This document shows, one piece after another, positions 11,301 through 23,300 of a stretch of 64,000 bases of DNA (position 1 is its first letter; every line of letters begins with the position of its first letter). The notes beneath the pieces were generated by a model. It was not told where the DNA came from, ran no database searches, and saw nothing but the letters and a program-made list of their open reading frames with translations. This DNA is from Closterium sp. NIES-65 (taxonomy: Eukaryota > Streptophyta > Zygnematophyceae > Desmidiales > Closteriaceae): NCBI GenBank assembly GCA_948144175.1, contig CANXME010000236.1, positions 58,100 to 122,099 of the forward strand. The letters are read 5' to 3'. The position numbers and the translations under genes were made by a program.

Positions 11301-14300
11301 TCTGGACTTTGGCCCCTCCCTGTATCCAGCCTCGCAGCTGGTGGATCATGGTGACCCCCCCATGGGTGAGCTTGAAGATCTGACCTGGTATCTGCTGGCT
11401 GCTGGTATTCGTCTGGGCTTTGGCTCCTTTGGCTCCTCTGTCCCCTCCCTGCATCCAGCCTCGCAGCTGCTGGATCGTGACTTCTCCAGGGGTGAGCAGC
11501 ATCTAGCCTGGTGGCTGCCGGCTGGTGGTATTCGTCTGGGCTTTGGCTCCTCCCTGCATCCAGCCTGGTGGCTGCTGGCTGGTGTCGACTCCCACTTCCA
11601 CCACTAGCCCCGCCCCCAATCGCTCTTCTACCCAGCTCAAAAGCCAACCTGCCACTCCCATCCCTTGCTGCTGTGTGCTGGAACCGATCTCTCGGCTGAG
11701 CAGTCATAGGGCGGGCAGGCAACGGGTGAGCGTCCAGTCTTGAAGCTGGCTGGGAATAGTCTTCCTCAACGCTTCGATTTCTCCCTCTATCCAGCCGGGC
11801 AGCAGAGTCATGACTCCCTATGGGGCGAGCAGGCAACAGGTGAGTGTCCAGTCTTGAAGCTGGCTGGGAATAATCCTCCTCAAGGCTTTGGTTTCTGCCT
11901 CTATCCAGCCTGGTAGATGCCTCACGGCTCCCCCAGACATCACGTCTCCTTTGCTCGCCCAGCAAAGGATCGTCTTGTATCCTGCTCTGTTCCCTCTCTT
12001 GCTGCCTGGACATAGGACGAAAGAAAGGCTGCTGCTCCCCTCCTTCTTGCCTGATTCCAGGCGCCAGCACAGCAGGGGACTCTGCCATCAGGTCAAAGGC
12101 GTTAGCGTTCTGTTGAGAGTTCCCAAAAGTGGCATTGGAGTAGCTAGAAGGAGTGAAGGAGCGAGTGAGAGAGTCCGCATGGTGGTGTACCACAACACCT
12201 CCTGTTCTTTGAGGCGCCTCAAAAGTCTGCCCCAGGGGTTTGGGTTTAGGGGAAGCAGTTGTGAGGGAGCGAGTGAGAGAGTCTACATGGTGGTGTACCA
12301 CCACATCGCCCGCTACCACCTCCCTTACAAACAAAACCTCCTCACTCTCCTCCTCTTCCCCTCTCTCCTCCCCCTGCTCCTCCCCTCTACCTGCCCCCTC
12401 CTCCTCCTCTGCCCTCCCGTCCTGCTCCGCCTTCTCCCCTTCCCTCAGCCTCAAAGGTCGTGCAACAGGAGTGTTACCGCCGCCACTAGTGGTAACCGCA
12501 TGTGCGACAGGCGTGTTACCGCCAGTCGAAGCATCCGCAGTTACAGGGGTGGTTACCGGCGACACTTGACTGTTAGCAAACTGATTTGGACTCCCCAAGG
12601 CCTGGGCGATGGGAGTGTTACCAGCAGTGGAAGCAGCAGGTGTGTTACCAGTTGTAGAGTAAGCAGCAGCAGTACCAGCAGCACCAGGAGTAGCAGCAGG
12701 AGTAGCAGCAGCAGAAGCAGCAGAGGTGGCTGCAGCAGCTAGCCTTGCTGAAGCCATCCCGAGGAGACCAGACACATTGAACCCACTGACAAATGACGCG
12801 GTAACTGCATGCGCAACAGGAGTGTTACCAGTAGTCGACATCTCAGCCATAGACGGTGTCCTGTAGATGGTCAGAGCGCTCGACCGCTCTCCACCCATTC
12901 CTCCTGATACACCACCCATCTGAACCGCTCCCCCTTGAGACATCGACATTCCTCCTGACATATCCCCTACAGCCCGAGCCACAGGCGTGTTACCATCCGT
13001 GGACATTCCCGAGGCTACGGAGGAGGTTCGGGCGATGGTAACCGCGTGCGCAACCGGCGTGTTACCAGCAGTGGAGGCCTCAGTAGTAGCCACCGAAGCT
13101 GACCTGTAGATACTTAGTGAGGCATTGTGTACCCCGACTGAGTAGACAACAGAAGGAGCTTCGGCAGCAGACACTGATCTACTCATGCTAGGAGTACTGG
13201 CAACAGAGGGACCAGCAACAGAGGGAGAGCGAGCTATAGCCAAAGCAGCCGACTGGAGACTCTGACCAATGCTCCACATGCCGTTGCCGCTGCTCAGCCC
13301 CCATCCTCCTCCGCCACTTTTTTCTCCTCCTCTCCGCCCCTCACCCCCACTCCCATCCTTGACAAGCCTTCTGGGAGCAGGAGGGACCAGGCCAGCCGCA
13401 TTTCTTCTCATGGCTGCCCGAGCCTTTGCTTCAACTGCCCGGACCAAAAGCTCGAGATCCTCTTTCACTGCAGCAGCAGCCGTTGCTGCTGCGTTCCCTT
13501 CCTTAGCCACCCCTCGGAATTTTCTCCTCACCCTGCCAACGCCATTCACATGCAACACGTTATGCACCTCCCTAAACACTGCTGATACCACCTGCTCCAC
13601 TTCCCACTCCGCTTTCTCCCTCTCGGCAGCCGAGACGGCTGTAGCGGCAGCTGTAGCGGCGGCAGAGGCTGACACTAACTCGCTTTCCCGCTTCGCCACT
13701 GCCAGCTGTAGCATCTGCAGCAACACGTGGAGAAAATCACCCTGGTGCTTAGCTAAAAGCTGCTGCTTATTGTAAATAGAGTCACCCCAATTGTAGTCTT
13801 CATCTGCCAACCCTACATCTACTAACTCCTCCTCCTCCTCTTCTTTTCCTCTCCCAGATTCTTCCAAGTCTTCTCTGTCATTCGCTCCACCTGTTGTCGT
13901 CTCTGTTCCTGAAAACTCCCCCCCTGATGGTCCCCCGAAGGTGAGCAGCAGCCCCACATCTGAACCAGTTCTGTTGAAACCACCTGAGTAAGACCCTGCT
14001 CTGTTGAAAGCACCTGAGTGCGAGTCCGCTCTGTTGAAACCCCCTGTGTAGGAAACCGCTCTGTTGAAACCCCCTGAAGGCATACCTGGGGCTTCCCTAG
14101 GAGCGGTTGTTATCTGACTGGCATAGGAAAAGGGCTGCCCTGAATAGGAGACTGCTCTAGCTGCGTTGGGAGAGGAAGCCTCATCAAGCGCTGAAAACGA
14201 GGTGGTGAGGGGCGGCGGTCCTTTAGCGGTGGGAGAGGGGGGTTCTTTGCTGGTGGGTGTGGGAGAGGAGGGCCCTTCAGAAAAGGAAATATCACGAGCA

Positions 14301-17300
14301 GAGTGGGAGGAGAGGAGGGTGGTGGTGGTAGAGGAAGAGGACAGGTTCGGATCAGGATAGGCTCGGCCTGAGTACGTGGAGGCTCGGCGGAAGGCCTTGT
14401 GGAGAGAAGAGCCTATACTGCCGGGATGGGGGCTTGCAGGAGCCAAGAATGAGAAGGCGTTATGGGTGAAGTCAGGAGCTGTGTCTGGGCTGGTGGTATG
14501 AGTCGTCTCTAGGCTGCTGTAATCCGTGTGTGGGGTGATGTGAGCCACATTAACAGGTGCACACGGTGAGGCAACTACAACTGTCGCTGCTCCTGCTGCT
14601 GCCGATGCCACTACTGCTGCTCCTGCTCCTGCTGCCGCTGATGCTACTACTGCTGCTGAAACATCTTCTCTTCCCTCACTCGCATCCTCTTTTCCGCTCT
14701 CCCAGTCCTTCCCATCAACTTCACCTAAACCGTTTTCCATAGCAACAGCTGCGACGCTCCTTCCTCCTCCACCTTCACCCCCTTGCTCCTGCCCATCCCA
14801 ATGGGCGAATTCCCCACTCGTCCTTTCCGCCTCCCCTTCCATTCCCCTCTTGACCTCCTCCTCCTCCGCCTCCTCCTCATGCTTATCATTATTATCACCA
14901 CTGCATTCAGCCACACTAGCCAGACGAGACTTTACGCGACCACCAGGAGTGCCGTTTTCACCTGATGAAGCACCTGAAACAACAGAAACACCTGAACCGT
15001 CTCCATCTGCGCCGCCTGCACCCCCAGCGCCAGGTGCTGCTGCGGTCACCACCTCAGCATCCCCATCCAACTGCATCCCCCGTAAATGAACCAGGGGTGA
15101 GTGCAGAGGCGAGAAGTTGCTCATTCTCCTCCGCAATTCCGGCAGCTTAGCACTGAAAAACTCGTCCTCACGAGGAGAAGAGGACTTGTAAGGACCCTCA
15201 CCAGTCATTCTCCTCCTCAATTCCGGCAACTTAGTGCTACAAAACTCGTCTTCTGCAGAAGAGGCAGACTTACGAGGCGAGTTTTGAGGGCCCTCACCAG
15301 TCATTCTCCTCCTCAATTCCGGCAATTTGGTGCTGAAAAACTCGCCTTCCCCAGGGGAAGAGGGCAGGCGCAGGGCCGTCTCCTTTTGAGGGCCCTCACC
15401 AGTCATTCTCCTCCTCAATTCCGGCAGTTTCGTGCTGAAAAACTCGTCTTCCCCTGGGGAGGAGGGTTGCCCCAGCGCAGCCTTAGCGTCTCTCACATAG
15501 GTGACTAAATCGGATGTGGCTCTAGGGAACGTGCGAGGGGGAGGGTGAATGTGCAGCAGAGGCCGGGAACTGCAGGTGTGACTTGGCTCAGGGTCGTGTG
15601 CATCAGTGAGACTTGGATCCTCACTAAATAGTCTACTCTCCTCCGTGAGTGACCTAGGCCAGTCCATCCGGCAAGACTGCCCTATCCTTCTTTCCTCCCT
15701 CTTCTCTGCCCCCTCCGTTTCCCTTTCCTGCCTCTGGCCTTCCCCACGCCTCTCCCCTTCCCCACGCCTCACCTCAAGCTCTTGTTCATCGTCTCCTTCA
15801 CTCCAGATCTCATCCCAGTCACCGTCCTCATTCTTCCCCTCAACTCCCTCCCCTTCCCTTCTGTAATTCTCTTCCTTCTCTAAGCTCAGCCGCTCCACTA
15901 CACTTGCTGCTCTGCTGGTGCGTGTGCCTGTGCTTGCTGTGGCAAGCGAAGAACCTGGTTCTTCTTCTTCTCCGGCTGCTGCACCCTCCTCCTCCCCACG
16001 CTCCTCTATTCCAAATAGCACCCTTCTCATCCCTCCCATCTCCCCCTCCTCAGCTCCCCCCTCTGCTCCCTCCGCCACCTCGCCACCACACAAATACGGC
16101 CAGCTTTCCTCCCCACCAGAACCCTCCAATCGCGGCCCGCCAAGCGGCGACACAAACACCCCTCCCACGCCCCCTCCCCTGCCATTCCTCCCCACCGCTC
16201 CCGACCCACTCAAACTCCCCACTAGCGGCGACATCGGCCTTCCATTAGCATCAACCACCACCCCCCCTTCCGCCACAGCCCCTCCAAACGCCTCCCCTAG
16301 CTGCCTCTCTAGCTGAGACAGCATTTTCACTGCCTCCTGTCGCCGCTCCCACTCCTTCTCAGCTAAAAGGCTTGCTTCAGCTGAGAGCTCCTGCTCCCGT
16401 TGCAACTCCAGGTACAAGTCCTCAAGCTCCCTCTCTAGGTCTCCTCTCACGGCGTGCAGTCGCTCGATCTCTGCTTCTGCTTCTGCGATGCTCCTGGTGG
16501 TGTTCGTGGCGGTGCTGGTACTGGCGTTCCTGGTGCTACAGCCGCAGCTACAGCTGCTGCAACACGTGCAGCCACAGGTGCTGTTGGTAGGCTGGCTGCT
16601 ACTCTGGTCTCCCCCAGCTTCGAGACAAGCCTTATCCAAATCAGCAACAGGGGCCTGTGACTTGCAATCGAGTTGAATGCGTAGAGAGTCCAACTCCCTC
16701 TCCAGATCTTCCCGCAGGTTGCGCAGAAACTCAAGCTCTGCCTCGCGGTCCATCTCGGGAAATGTCTTTCCAGGTGACAATTGTGCCTTGGGAAGCGACA
16801 CTTCCACCTTCTGAGGCTCTTTGAAGCACTCCACTTCGGCATCCATGTTTCCCTCCACACTCTCCCTCTCTCCCACAACCCCCTTCCTGCTGTTCCCATG
16901 CTCCTCCTTCCTTTGTTCACTCCCTCTACCTCCCGCATTGTTATCACCGAATGAGTCACGCGCGGCATTCGCATTCAAACCCAGAGTGTCTCCTGCTGCT
17001 GACCTCTCTGCAACTTTCAGGCGACCCTCAAGGCCCTTCACTCTTTCCTCTGCGTCCTCTCGTCCCTTCTCCGCCTCCTTCCATTCCCGCTCTGCTTCCT
17101 CCTTTCGCCTCTCTGCCTCCTCCCTTTGTCTTTCCGCCTCCTCCCTCTGTTTCTCTGCAGCATCCCTCTGTGCTTCTGCCTCTTTCAACCTCTGTTCCAC
17201 CTCCTCCCTGCTCCCCCCCTCCTCCCTACTTCCACTCTCCCTCAATCCCTCTTCTCCGCACTTATCCACGCGTGCGTGTGCGTCCGTCTCCCTCAATGCC

Positions 17301-18864
17301 TCTTTCAAGCATGCCAGCTCAGCACTCGTGTCTGCCAGCCTGGCACTTGTATCTGCCAGCGTGGCATTCACAGCTTCCAGCTCACGCCTCAAGCCCTCCG
17401 CCTCTCCCTCTGCTCTCACAGCGTGCAGTTCAAGGTCTTTTAGTCGTGCACTCGCCTCCCTTTCATCGTCACGCCCAGCTACCCTTCCATCCGCCTCATC
17501 ACTCCTGTCATCTGCTACACTGCTTCCATCCTCCCTTTCAACTCTTCTTCTATCAACTGACCCGCTTCCCTCCTCTGCTGCTGCATCAGCAAGCCCTCTC
17601 AGCACAGCACTCACCCCCTCGATCCTCTCACATTTGGCCTCAGCTTCCTCCAATCGCTGCTTGACACGTGCCAATTCCTCCTCCGCCTCTTTCCGCCTCT
17701 TCTTCTCCTCCTTCCGTTTCCCCTCCTCCTCCTTCCGCTTCTCCTTCTCCTCTTTCCTTTTCTGCTTCTCCTCCTTCCTCCCCTCCTCTTCCTCCTTCAA
17801 CCTCCTCTCACACTCCTCCAACCTCCCAAATAATTCCCCTCTCTCCCTCTCTCTTTCCTTCTCCCTCTCCTCCAAACGCCCCTCCAGAGCAACCTTTTCC
17901 CTCTCCACGCACTCATACTTAACCAGCAAATCGGTTTTCGCCTTTTCTGCCACTGCGAGCTGCTCCCCTGCTTGTTGAAGTTCACCTTTCAACCGCTCTA
18001 CATCCCCCCGCATCTCCTCCAATGCCTCTTTCTGTGGAAGGTAGGCGGAGGGAGCAAGTGCGCGGGGTAGGTCAGGTTGGAATGATAAGGGAGGGAAAAA
18101 GCGGGGTGGAAGGGTGGAAGGCAATGGGGATGGGGGGAGGGGGTGGATGGAGAGATGGTTGTAACTGGAGCGAGAAACAGGACAGGAGTTGTAACCGGGG
18201 TGCGAGGGAGATGAAACTGGGGCGCAAAAGGAATGCGGAATGCGGAATGAACACGAACTGAATGGAGAATGCGAGAGGACACGTGGACGGACCCGATGGC
18301 TCTTCTTCCCATCTTTGTGCTTCTTGCCCGTCGATTTGCCTTCCTCCTGCCCGTCCTGCTCACAAGGCATCACAAGGCATCACAAGGCATCAGAGTGGCG
18401 CGAGCTCAACAAAAGGAGAACAAAAAGCGCCTCAAGCGGAACGCCGCGGAAAGCTGGCGCAAGAAGGAAGGAGTAGCGGCGGAGCTAAAAAGAGTTTTGA
18501 GGCGTCTGAAATGTTGAGACGTCTCAAAACTCTTTCGAGACGTCTCAGAACGCCGCAGAAAGCTGGCGCAAGAAGACAGGAGTAGCGGCGGAGCTAAGAA
18601 GTACGCGCACGGGAGCCAGAACGGGACCCCCCGAAGGGAAGAGTACCTTCTGAGCCATTGCCGGGAACTTGAGACGTGAGCATTTTTTAGACTCCTCACT
18701 AACCGCATTTCGAACTGAAAAAACTTCCCCAGGTCCCAGTGTTCCCGGCAACGGCTCAGTGTACCTCTGAGGCTCTAGCATCTCCCTCAGATTAATCAGC
18801 TCACTGAGTCTAGCGTGGGAGTCTTCCGCATAAAAAGCATGCTTTCACTTACCTGTGCCTCCAT
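5369..18864 (-). CDS. Giant coiled-coil, repeat-rich acidic protein (~4,220 aa), unknown function
   Basis: The main exon is a single 12.66-kb open frame, 18031-5369, ending in TGA. A short first exon is proposed: ATG at 18864, donor CAG|GTAAGT at 18853/18852, encoding MEAQ, joined to an acceptor at 18033 so that the helix continues as MEAQKEALEEM. In order from the N-terminus: charged Glu/Lys/Arg coiled coils to about residue 590; four RMTGEGP repeats; GFNRA repeats; a helical segment near residues 1380-1560; STGNTPVAHAV repeats; RLDAG/HPW repeats; a Glu/Arg coil; GGVEEK repeats; a poly-Glu run of about 33; EDEWSGIDEEDAEEE repeats; and a VEGAD tail. No catalytic domain, signal peptide or membrane segment is seen. 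The coil near residues 520-590 faintly recalls plant myosin-binding (GTD-binding) coils, a weak inference. It could be a scaffold protein. The absence of stops over 12.6 kb argues for selection. Confidence 0.7.
5434..5620 (-). repeat. 15-bp coding repeat (VEGAD/AEGAD) at the C-terminus of the giant protein
   Basis: About a dozen five-residue units of the type (V/A)EG(A/D/T/N)(D/N) are encoded head to tail, with point differences between units. The unit length is a multiple of three, so gain or loss of copies keeps the frame. Confidence 0.85.
6230..6960 (-). repeat. Acidic coding repeats with EDEWSGIDEEDAEEE and PVSEVPQ motifs
   Basis: Six or so imperfect units each combine an EDEWSG acidic block with a SEVPQ/YEVPR block and a SEKE block. 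The (S/Y)EVP(Q/R) pieces resemble the F-E-A-P-Q peptide that the TTTTGAG palindromes encode further upstream in this frame, and may be mutated remnants of them. Confidence 0.75.
7036..7050. repeat. Coding palindrome of the TTTTGAG family, GCGC centre
   Basis: TTTGAGGCGCCTCAG lies in the giant open frame, where the minus strand reads SEAPQ. Related partial copies are at 7024-7034, 7263-7276 and 7542-7554. Confidence 0.7.
7462..7496. repeat. Two adjacent coding palindromes (GCGC and AATT centres)
   Basis: TGAGGCGCCTCA at 7461-7472 and TTTTGAGAATTCTCAAAA at 7479-7496 sit side by side in the giant open frame. The minus strand reads FFENSQNSFEAPQE. They lie between two copies of a ~50-bp coding segment (7430-7478 and 7501-7560). 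Confidence 0.85.
7876..8110 (-). repeat. Coding repeat KEEEWRKEEEGS
   Basis: Glu/Lys/Arg-rich units of about 36 bp are repeated in the giant open frame, next to the poly-Glu tract. They keep the frame and a predicted charged-helix character. Confidence 0.7.
8212..8310 (-). repeat. (TCC)n microsatellite encoding about 33 Glu residues
   Basis: An almost pure trinucleotide run on the plus strand is read as GAG/GGA-type codons on the minus strand, giving poly-Glu in the giant protein. Tracts like this are prone to length change. Confidence 0.9.
8497..8693 (-). repeat. 18-bp coding minisatellite encoding GGVEEK
   Basis: Ten to eleven near-identical 18-bp units (TCCTCAACTCCTCCTTTC on the plus strand) encode GGVEEK. 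Low divergence indicates recent expansion or homogenisation. Confidence 0.9.
10885..10939. repeat. Two coding palindromes (GCGC and ACGT centres) between repeated RAIA segments
   Basis: CTTGAGGCGCCTCAAAAG at 10885-10902 and the perfect palindrome CTTGAGACGTCTCAAG at 10924-10939 sit in the giant open frame. The minus strand reads AFEAPQ and ILETSQ. Each lies beside a copy of a GCGATCGCTCTTCT-like segment that encodes RRAIA. Confidence 0.8.
11030..11900 (-). repeat. Coding repeats RLDxGR / QSPDEYHQPAATRLD / HPWGSHDP
   Basis: Imperfect units of roughly 90-120 bp, in frame in the giant gene, share TRLDAHPW, DPAAARLD and GRGQ blocks. They look like stepwise local duplications. Confidence 0.75.
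12207..12224. repeat. Coding palindrome, GCGC centre, between duplicated segments
   Basis: CTTTGAGGCGCCTCAAAA lies in the giant open frame; the minus strand reads TFEAPQ. The flanks at 12161-12195 and 12262-12303 both contain GAGCGAGTGAGAGAGTC followed by TGGTGGTGTACCAC. Confidence 0.85.
12461..13075 (-). repeat. Dispersed coding repeat STxGNTPVAHAVT
   Basis: About eight copies of a Gly-Asn-Thr-Pro-(V/I)-A core occur in the giant protein, some followed by IARTSSVAS or IYRTPSMA. Spacing is irregular, so this is a motif family rather than a simple tandem array. Confidence 0.8.
13961..14084 (-). repeat. Coding repeat GGFNRAxSYSG
   Basis: Four units of about 30 bp encode GFNRA/T with a Ser/Tyr-rich spacer in the giant protein. 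Confidence 0.8.
15122..15460 (-). repeat. Coding repeat ELRRRMTGEGP (4 units)
   Basis: Units of about 86-100 bp encode EDEFFSTKLPELRRRMTGEGP-like blocks with variable linkers. The conserved block suggests a short binding motif repeated in the giant protein. Confidence 0.8.
18365..18548. repeat. First-intron duplication with three TTTTGAG-family palindromes at its junction
   Basis: The segment GAACGCCGCGGAAAGCTGGC and its continuation occurs at 18439-18488 and again at 18548-18598. Between them lie TTTTGAGGCGTCTGAAA (18495-18511, a hybrid of GCGC and ACGT halves), GTTGAGACGTCTCAAAA (18513-18529) and CGAGACGTCTCAG (18536-18548). A CACAAGGCAT decamer is repeated three times just before, near 18362-18391. 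Confidence 0.85.
18651..18758. repeat. Fold-back: 18-nt inverted repeat with 72-nt loop
   Basis: TGAGCCATTGCCGGGAAC at 18651-18668 pairs with 18741-18758 with one mismatch. GTACCT-like ends lie on both outer sides. It is within the proposed first intron of the giant gene. It may be a MITE remnant or an RNA hairpin. Confidence 0.65.
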
Positions 18865-20390
18865 TTCCCGCAACTGAGAACGCGCCTTGCCAACTATCCG
18901 AAACTCGCAACAGGCGTTTTTTTCGCTCGCATAAATACGTCGAATCAGCGGACGACCTCATCTGTGAACCTGCTGCGGTACGGACGCGCTGAGCAGCGGC
19001 TACTCCGCATATCTGCAGTCTGAATTAGGTGCCGATAATCGGTTGGTAGGTGGTTATCAAATTAGTCGTCAGGGCACGTCCCGAAAATACGTTTTTTGCC
19101 GAATACCCTATTCAACCATTCTGAAACATTACAAAACTTTCTAGATCGTATCAAGCCTCATCGAACCGCAATTGCGAGTTCGGTTGACACCAGGCGCGCG
19201 CCTCAGGGAGGGACCAAGCAAGGTTCAGGCCAGGCCCGGACGTTCTGTTCATGGGTACGTAGCTCACCGAACCGAAGTGTGATGCGGGGAGACGTAGGTA
19301 CGAGACTGCAGAGAGCATCCAGTGTACGGCTCGGCAAAGTTTTCTCACCCAGGCCATCCAAACCAAGCCGCCCCTGAGGCCGCCACAAGCCTTCCTTCCA
19401 CACCGTTTTCCCTGCCCGCCAGTCACCTTCCTATATTTTTTTTACCGAACCAGCAGTATATAGCACTAGTGCTTTTTCTTCTGGTCGCTCTTTGTTTCCC
19501 AGACAATTTGCGGTGTATCAAAATATGGATATGCGACAAAGCTGATTCGAAAAGTTGTATTCTTATCCCAAAACTCAACCTCCGATTTGGGTAAATCCGT
19601 TCAAGCGTTTGTGACAAATTCCCCTAATCTGTTGAGTCCGCCAAACTCAAACCACCCTTTCGAATCTTCTATTCTTGGTCAACCGCTCGCGCTAGCCTCG
19701 TACCCGAGCCAGGAAGCCCACCAAGGCTTGTGTCTCCCATATAGACTGCCTAAAAATAATATACGAGCGTCGATGCTGTAGAACCACGAACAATCAAGCG
19801 TAAACGTTTGTGGAGTGAATATGAGCCCTTTGGAATTTGGAGTATCATTATACCCATCTCATCAGCCATGCTTGGAGTTTCCACTACATTCTCACAGCCT
19901 TCATTCTAGAAGCTCACACCATCCCAATTCTCACCCTTCGCCCCCTCTTACCTCATTTCCTTCACTATCTCCTCTCTTTCTTCTACCGATAAGGCTCTTG
20001 TAGTTTGCGTGTGATGGCATTTTAAGCCTTCACGTGTTGTCCCTTCAGCGTGTCATGGTCTGTCGATAGTCAAAAGTGTTACCTCCGCGCATCCTGATCG
20101 GATTTGCCTAGGATTCCTAGATCGCCGTCACATTGTAATCTGGTCGAATTCCGGTTCCTTCCGCCGAAATCCATGGTGTGCCCAGCATAGCCCCGAGGGT
20201 GCCTAACGAGCGCTCGTTTCAGTCACACACCGAACCGACTCCAACCATCTGCAGGCATTTCCTGAGTGCTCATCTGCGCAATTGCCATTTTCGTTTCCCG
20301 CTGTAGTGTCTGATCGTTCGGCGGACGCTGCAGCTCAGCAGCTTAAGGTTCTTCCGATCACCTCTTTAATCACGGGCTGGAGCTGCGGAT
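18865..20390. promoter_or_regulatory. Shared upstream region of two divergent genes
   Basis: The giant gene (minus) and importin-11 (plus) are transcribed away from this 1.5-kb interval, so it should contain both promoters. On the minus strand TATTTAT near 18935 lies about 70 bp before the proposed ATG and could be a TATA element. I see no coding exon in the interval. Confidence 0.5.
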
Positions 20391-23300
20391 ATGGCGCTGA
20401 CCGCAGCAGATGCTGGACCCATCTACAACCTGTTAGAAGCAGCTCTTAACGAGGCTACAAGGAAAGAGGCGGAACAGGCTCTTAACGCGTTCGAGACCCG
20501 CGTGGGTTTCTGCTCATGTCTCCTGGTACGACAGATGGAGGCCCCCTCTCTCTTGCCTTCTTAATTTTGAAGCGTTATCATGAGAGCTTGAAGCATAATC
20601 ATCAGAGCTTGAAGCATTATCATCAGAGCTTGAAGCATTATCATGAGAGCTTGAGCGTTGTCCTGAGATGAGAGCTTTGTTGTCTTGTCATGCGACGGTT
20701 TCATTCATGAGACGGTTCATTTGACCTTCACTGAACCCCTCTTTTCCCCTCCGCCTCTCCCTAAATGCCGGCAGGAGATCATATCGCGCAAGGAGCTAGA
20801 TCAGAAGGGTGGAGCTAGGTGGCTGGCGGCCATCTATTTCAAAAACAGCATTAACAGATACTGGCGGGCGAGACGAGAGACACAGTGAGTCACACTCGAT
20901 CGCCTATAAACACATCTGGTCATTGACCAATTGCAATACAGGTGGCTGGCAGCCATTTATTTTAAGATTAGCATTAACAGATACTGGCGGGCGAGGCGAG
21001 AGATGCAGTGAGCCACACTCCCGTGTAAGCACATAATGTTCCTGTTTCCTCCTACCATCCTGTGGCCTTTCCATTTCCCCCACTCACCCCCCTCCCTCAC
21101 ACCCTCTCTCGCACGCTCCCACGCACCCTCCCTCACAACCTCCCTCACCCTACCTCAAACTCTTCCTCACCTCACCCTTCCTCACAACCTCCCTCACCCT
21201 CTCTCACCCGCACAGGGGCATATCAGACGAGGAGAAGCCGGTGCTGAGAGCGCGGTTGCTGGAGCTAGTAGCAGATGAGAACAGCCATGTCAAGTGGCCG
21301 TGAGAGTCACAGAGGAGAGGTGCAGAGTCAAGTAAACTTTTACCCTTTGTCTCGGCTCTCCCACCCGCATTGCCTCACCCGCACAGGGGCATATCAGACG
21401 AGGAGAAGCCAGTGCTGAGAGCGCGGCTGTTGGAGCTAGTAGCAGACGAGAACAGCCAGGTGGCCGTGCAGCTGGCCGTGCTGATTGCTAAGATCGCCCG
21501 CATCGACTACCCCAGGGAATGGTGAGGGAGGGACGGGCGTGAATGGTGTGAAGTGGGGCGTTTTGGCCTTGGCCTACGCACATCCAGCAAGGCTGTTGGA
21601 TCCAAGTGCCGCATGGCCACTTGGCTGTTGGATACAGTGGCAGATGAGGACAGCCAAGTGGCCATGCGGCTCGCCGTGCTGGTTGTTAAGATTGCCAGCA
21701 TTGATTACCCCACGGACTGGTGAGTCAGGCATGGGCGCGAGTGGTGAGGGATGGGCGTGAATGATGAGTTGGTGTATGTATGAGGGATTGGCTGGCATGG
21801 CAATAAAATGCACTACTCCATCGCAATTTTGTCATTGGAATTTCTCATAAGTGGTTGTCATATCACGACTCACCACGGTTTCCATGCAGTCACACCGATG
21901 GCCATGCAATGTGATGCCATACGATCCCACACGATGCCTATTGATGCCTTGTGTTGCCACATGATGCAATGTGATGTCATATGTGATTCCATATGATATG
22001 ATGCCATGCAATGCCATATTATGCCATGTGCTGTGCTGCCACATCATGTCATGCCGTGCATGCAAGGTCAGGTCAGAGCTATTTCCCACACTCCTGCTGA
22101 AGCTTCATACTGAGGACCCTCTGCTCACACAGCGCACCTATCTTTTTGTGCTTAATCATGTGCCGTCTGATCCCATATGTTCCCACGTGCTGCCATGCGA
22201 TCCCACATCATGCCACATGCATGCGAGGGCAGGTCCGAGCTATTCCCCACGCTCCTGCAGAAGCTGCAGAGTCAGGACCCTCTGCTCACACAGCGTGCCT
22301 ATATGGTTCTTAATCACGTACTTAAAGAACTCTCAACCAAGCGCCTGAGTGTGGACCAACGCACCTTTTCTCAGGTAAGAGCCAAGCTAGGTAGGTACTT
22401 AACCACATGCCTTAATGAACTTTCAACTAAGCGCATAAGTGTGGTGTGGTGTGGTGGATCAGTGCACGTTCACTCAGGTAAGAGCTAGCGTCAAAACACA
22501 CTACATCTCTCCGTTGGTGAAGGTGAAAAGCTGTAAGACCAAGGATAGAAAATACCGAGGATCACCTTTCTCAAAAATTTCCCGCCTCTCCCCTCCCCCA
22601 CATTTTTTTGTCCTTTTCTCAGGTGACCAGCCAGCTGTTTGAGCCCACCTGGGCGCACTGGGTGAGAGACACAGGGTCACTGCTGCAGGGCCTAACCGCC
22701 CTTGAGGCTGGAGGGTCAGACCCAGCAGCAGCAGCAGCAGGGGCAGGGGCAGCAGGAGGGGCGCTGATGCTGCTGTGTGAGCGGTGGCTGCTGTGTGTGA
22801 AGACTCTTCGTCGCATGCTCGTGTTTGGCTTCCCTTCTGATTTCAAATCCGTTCAGGCAAGTAAGTCGCTGCGTGCGTGGTGTGGGGGGCCTTCTTGTGT
22901 GTTTCAGCACCTTCTGTCTGTCACCATCACCGGCAACCTATCACCGTCTCTCATTTATCCTCCTTGCTTCCTACCGTGGGAGCAATTTCAACGAATATGG
23001 AATGGCATCTCAATATATGTTTCATTACTTTCAAGTGTTGAGAAGAATGGAGAATGCTGACCTTGAAGAGTATTGAAACAAGCAATGCTCTGCAGCCCTT
23101 TATTGTCACACATTGCGCTGACTGATAGCAACTTTTCCTTCAAGAAAGCGCAGTTACCTTTCCTCTTTCCCTGTGCACCTCTTATTTTCATCCTTCCCCT
23201 TTACAGGAGGTTCCGGTACTGGAACAAGTGGTGCCCGCATTTCTTGAAGCAGCGCAATCGCTTCTCAACTTCCGTAAGCCACATTTCTCCCCGCCACACA

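Noticed and set aside
18031-18373. Translation start of the giant protein at 18373
   Set aside because: The stretch before the acceptor at 18033 is Pro/Ser-rich, intron-like sequence. A strong donor at 18853 joins MEAQ directly to the coiled coil and keeps the frame.
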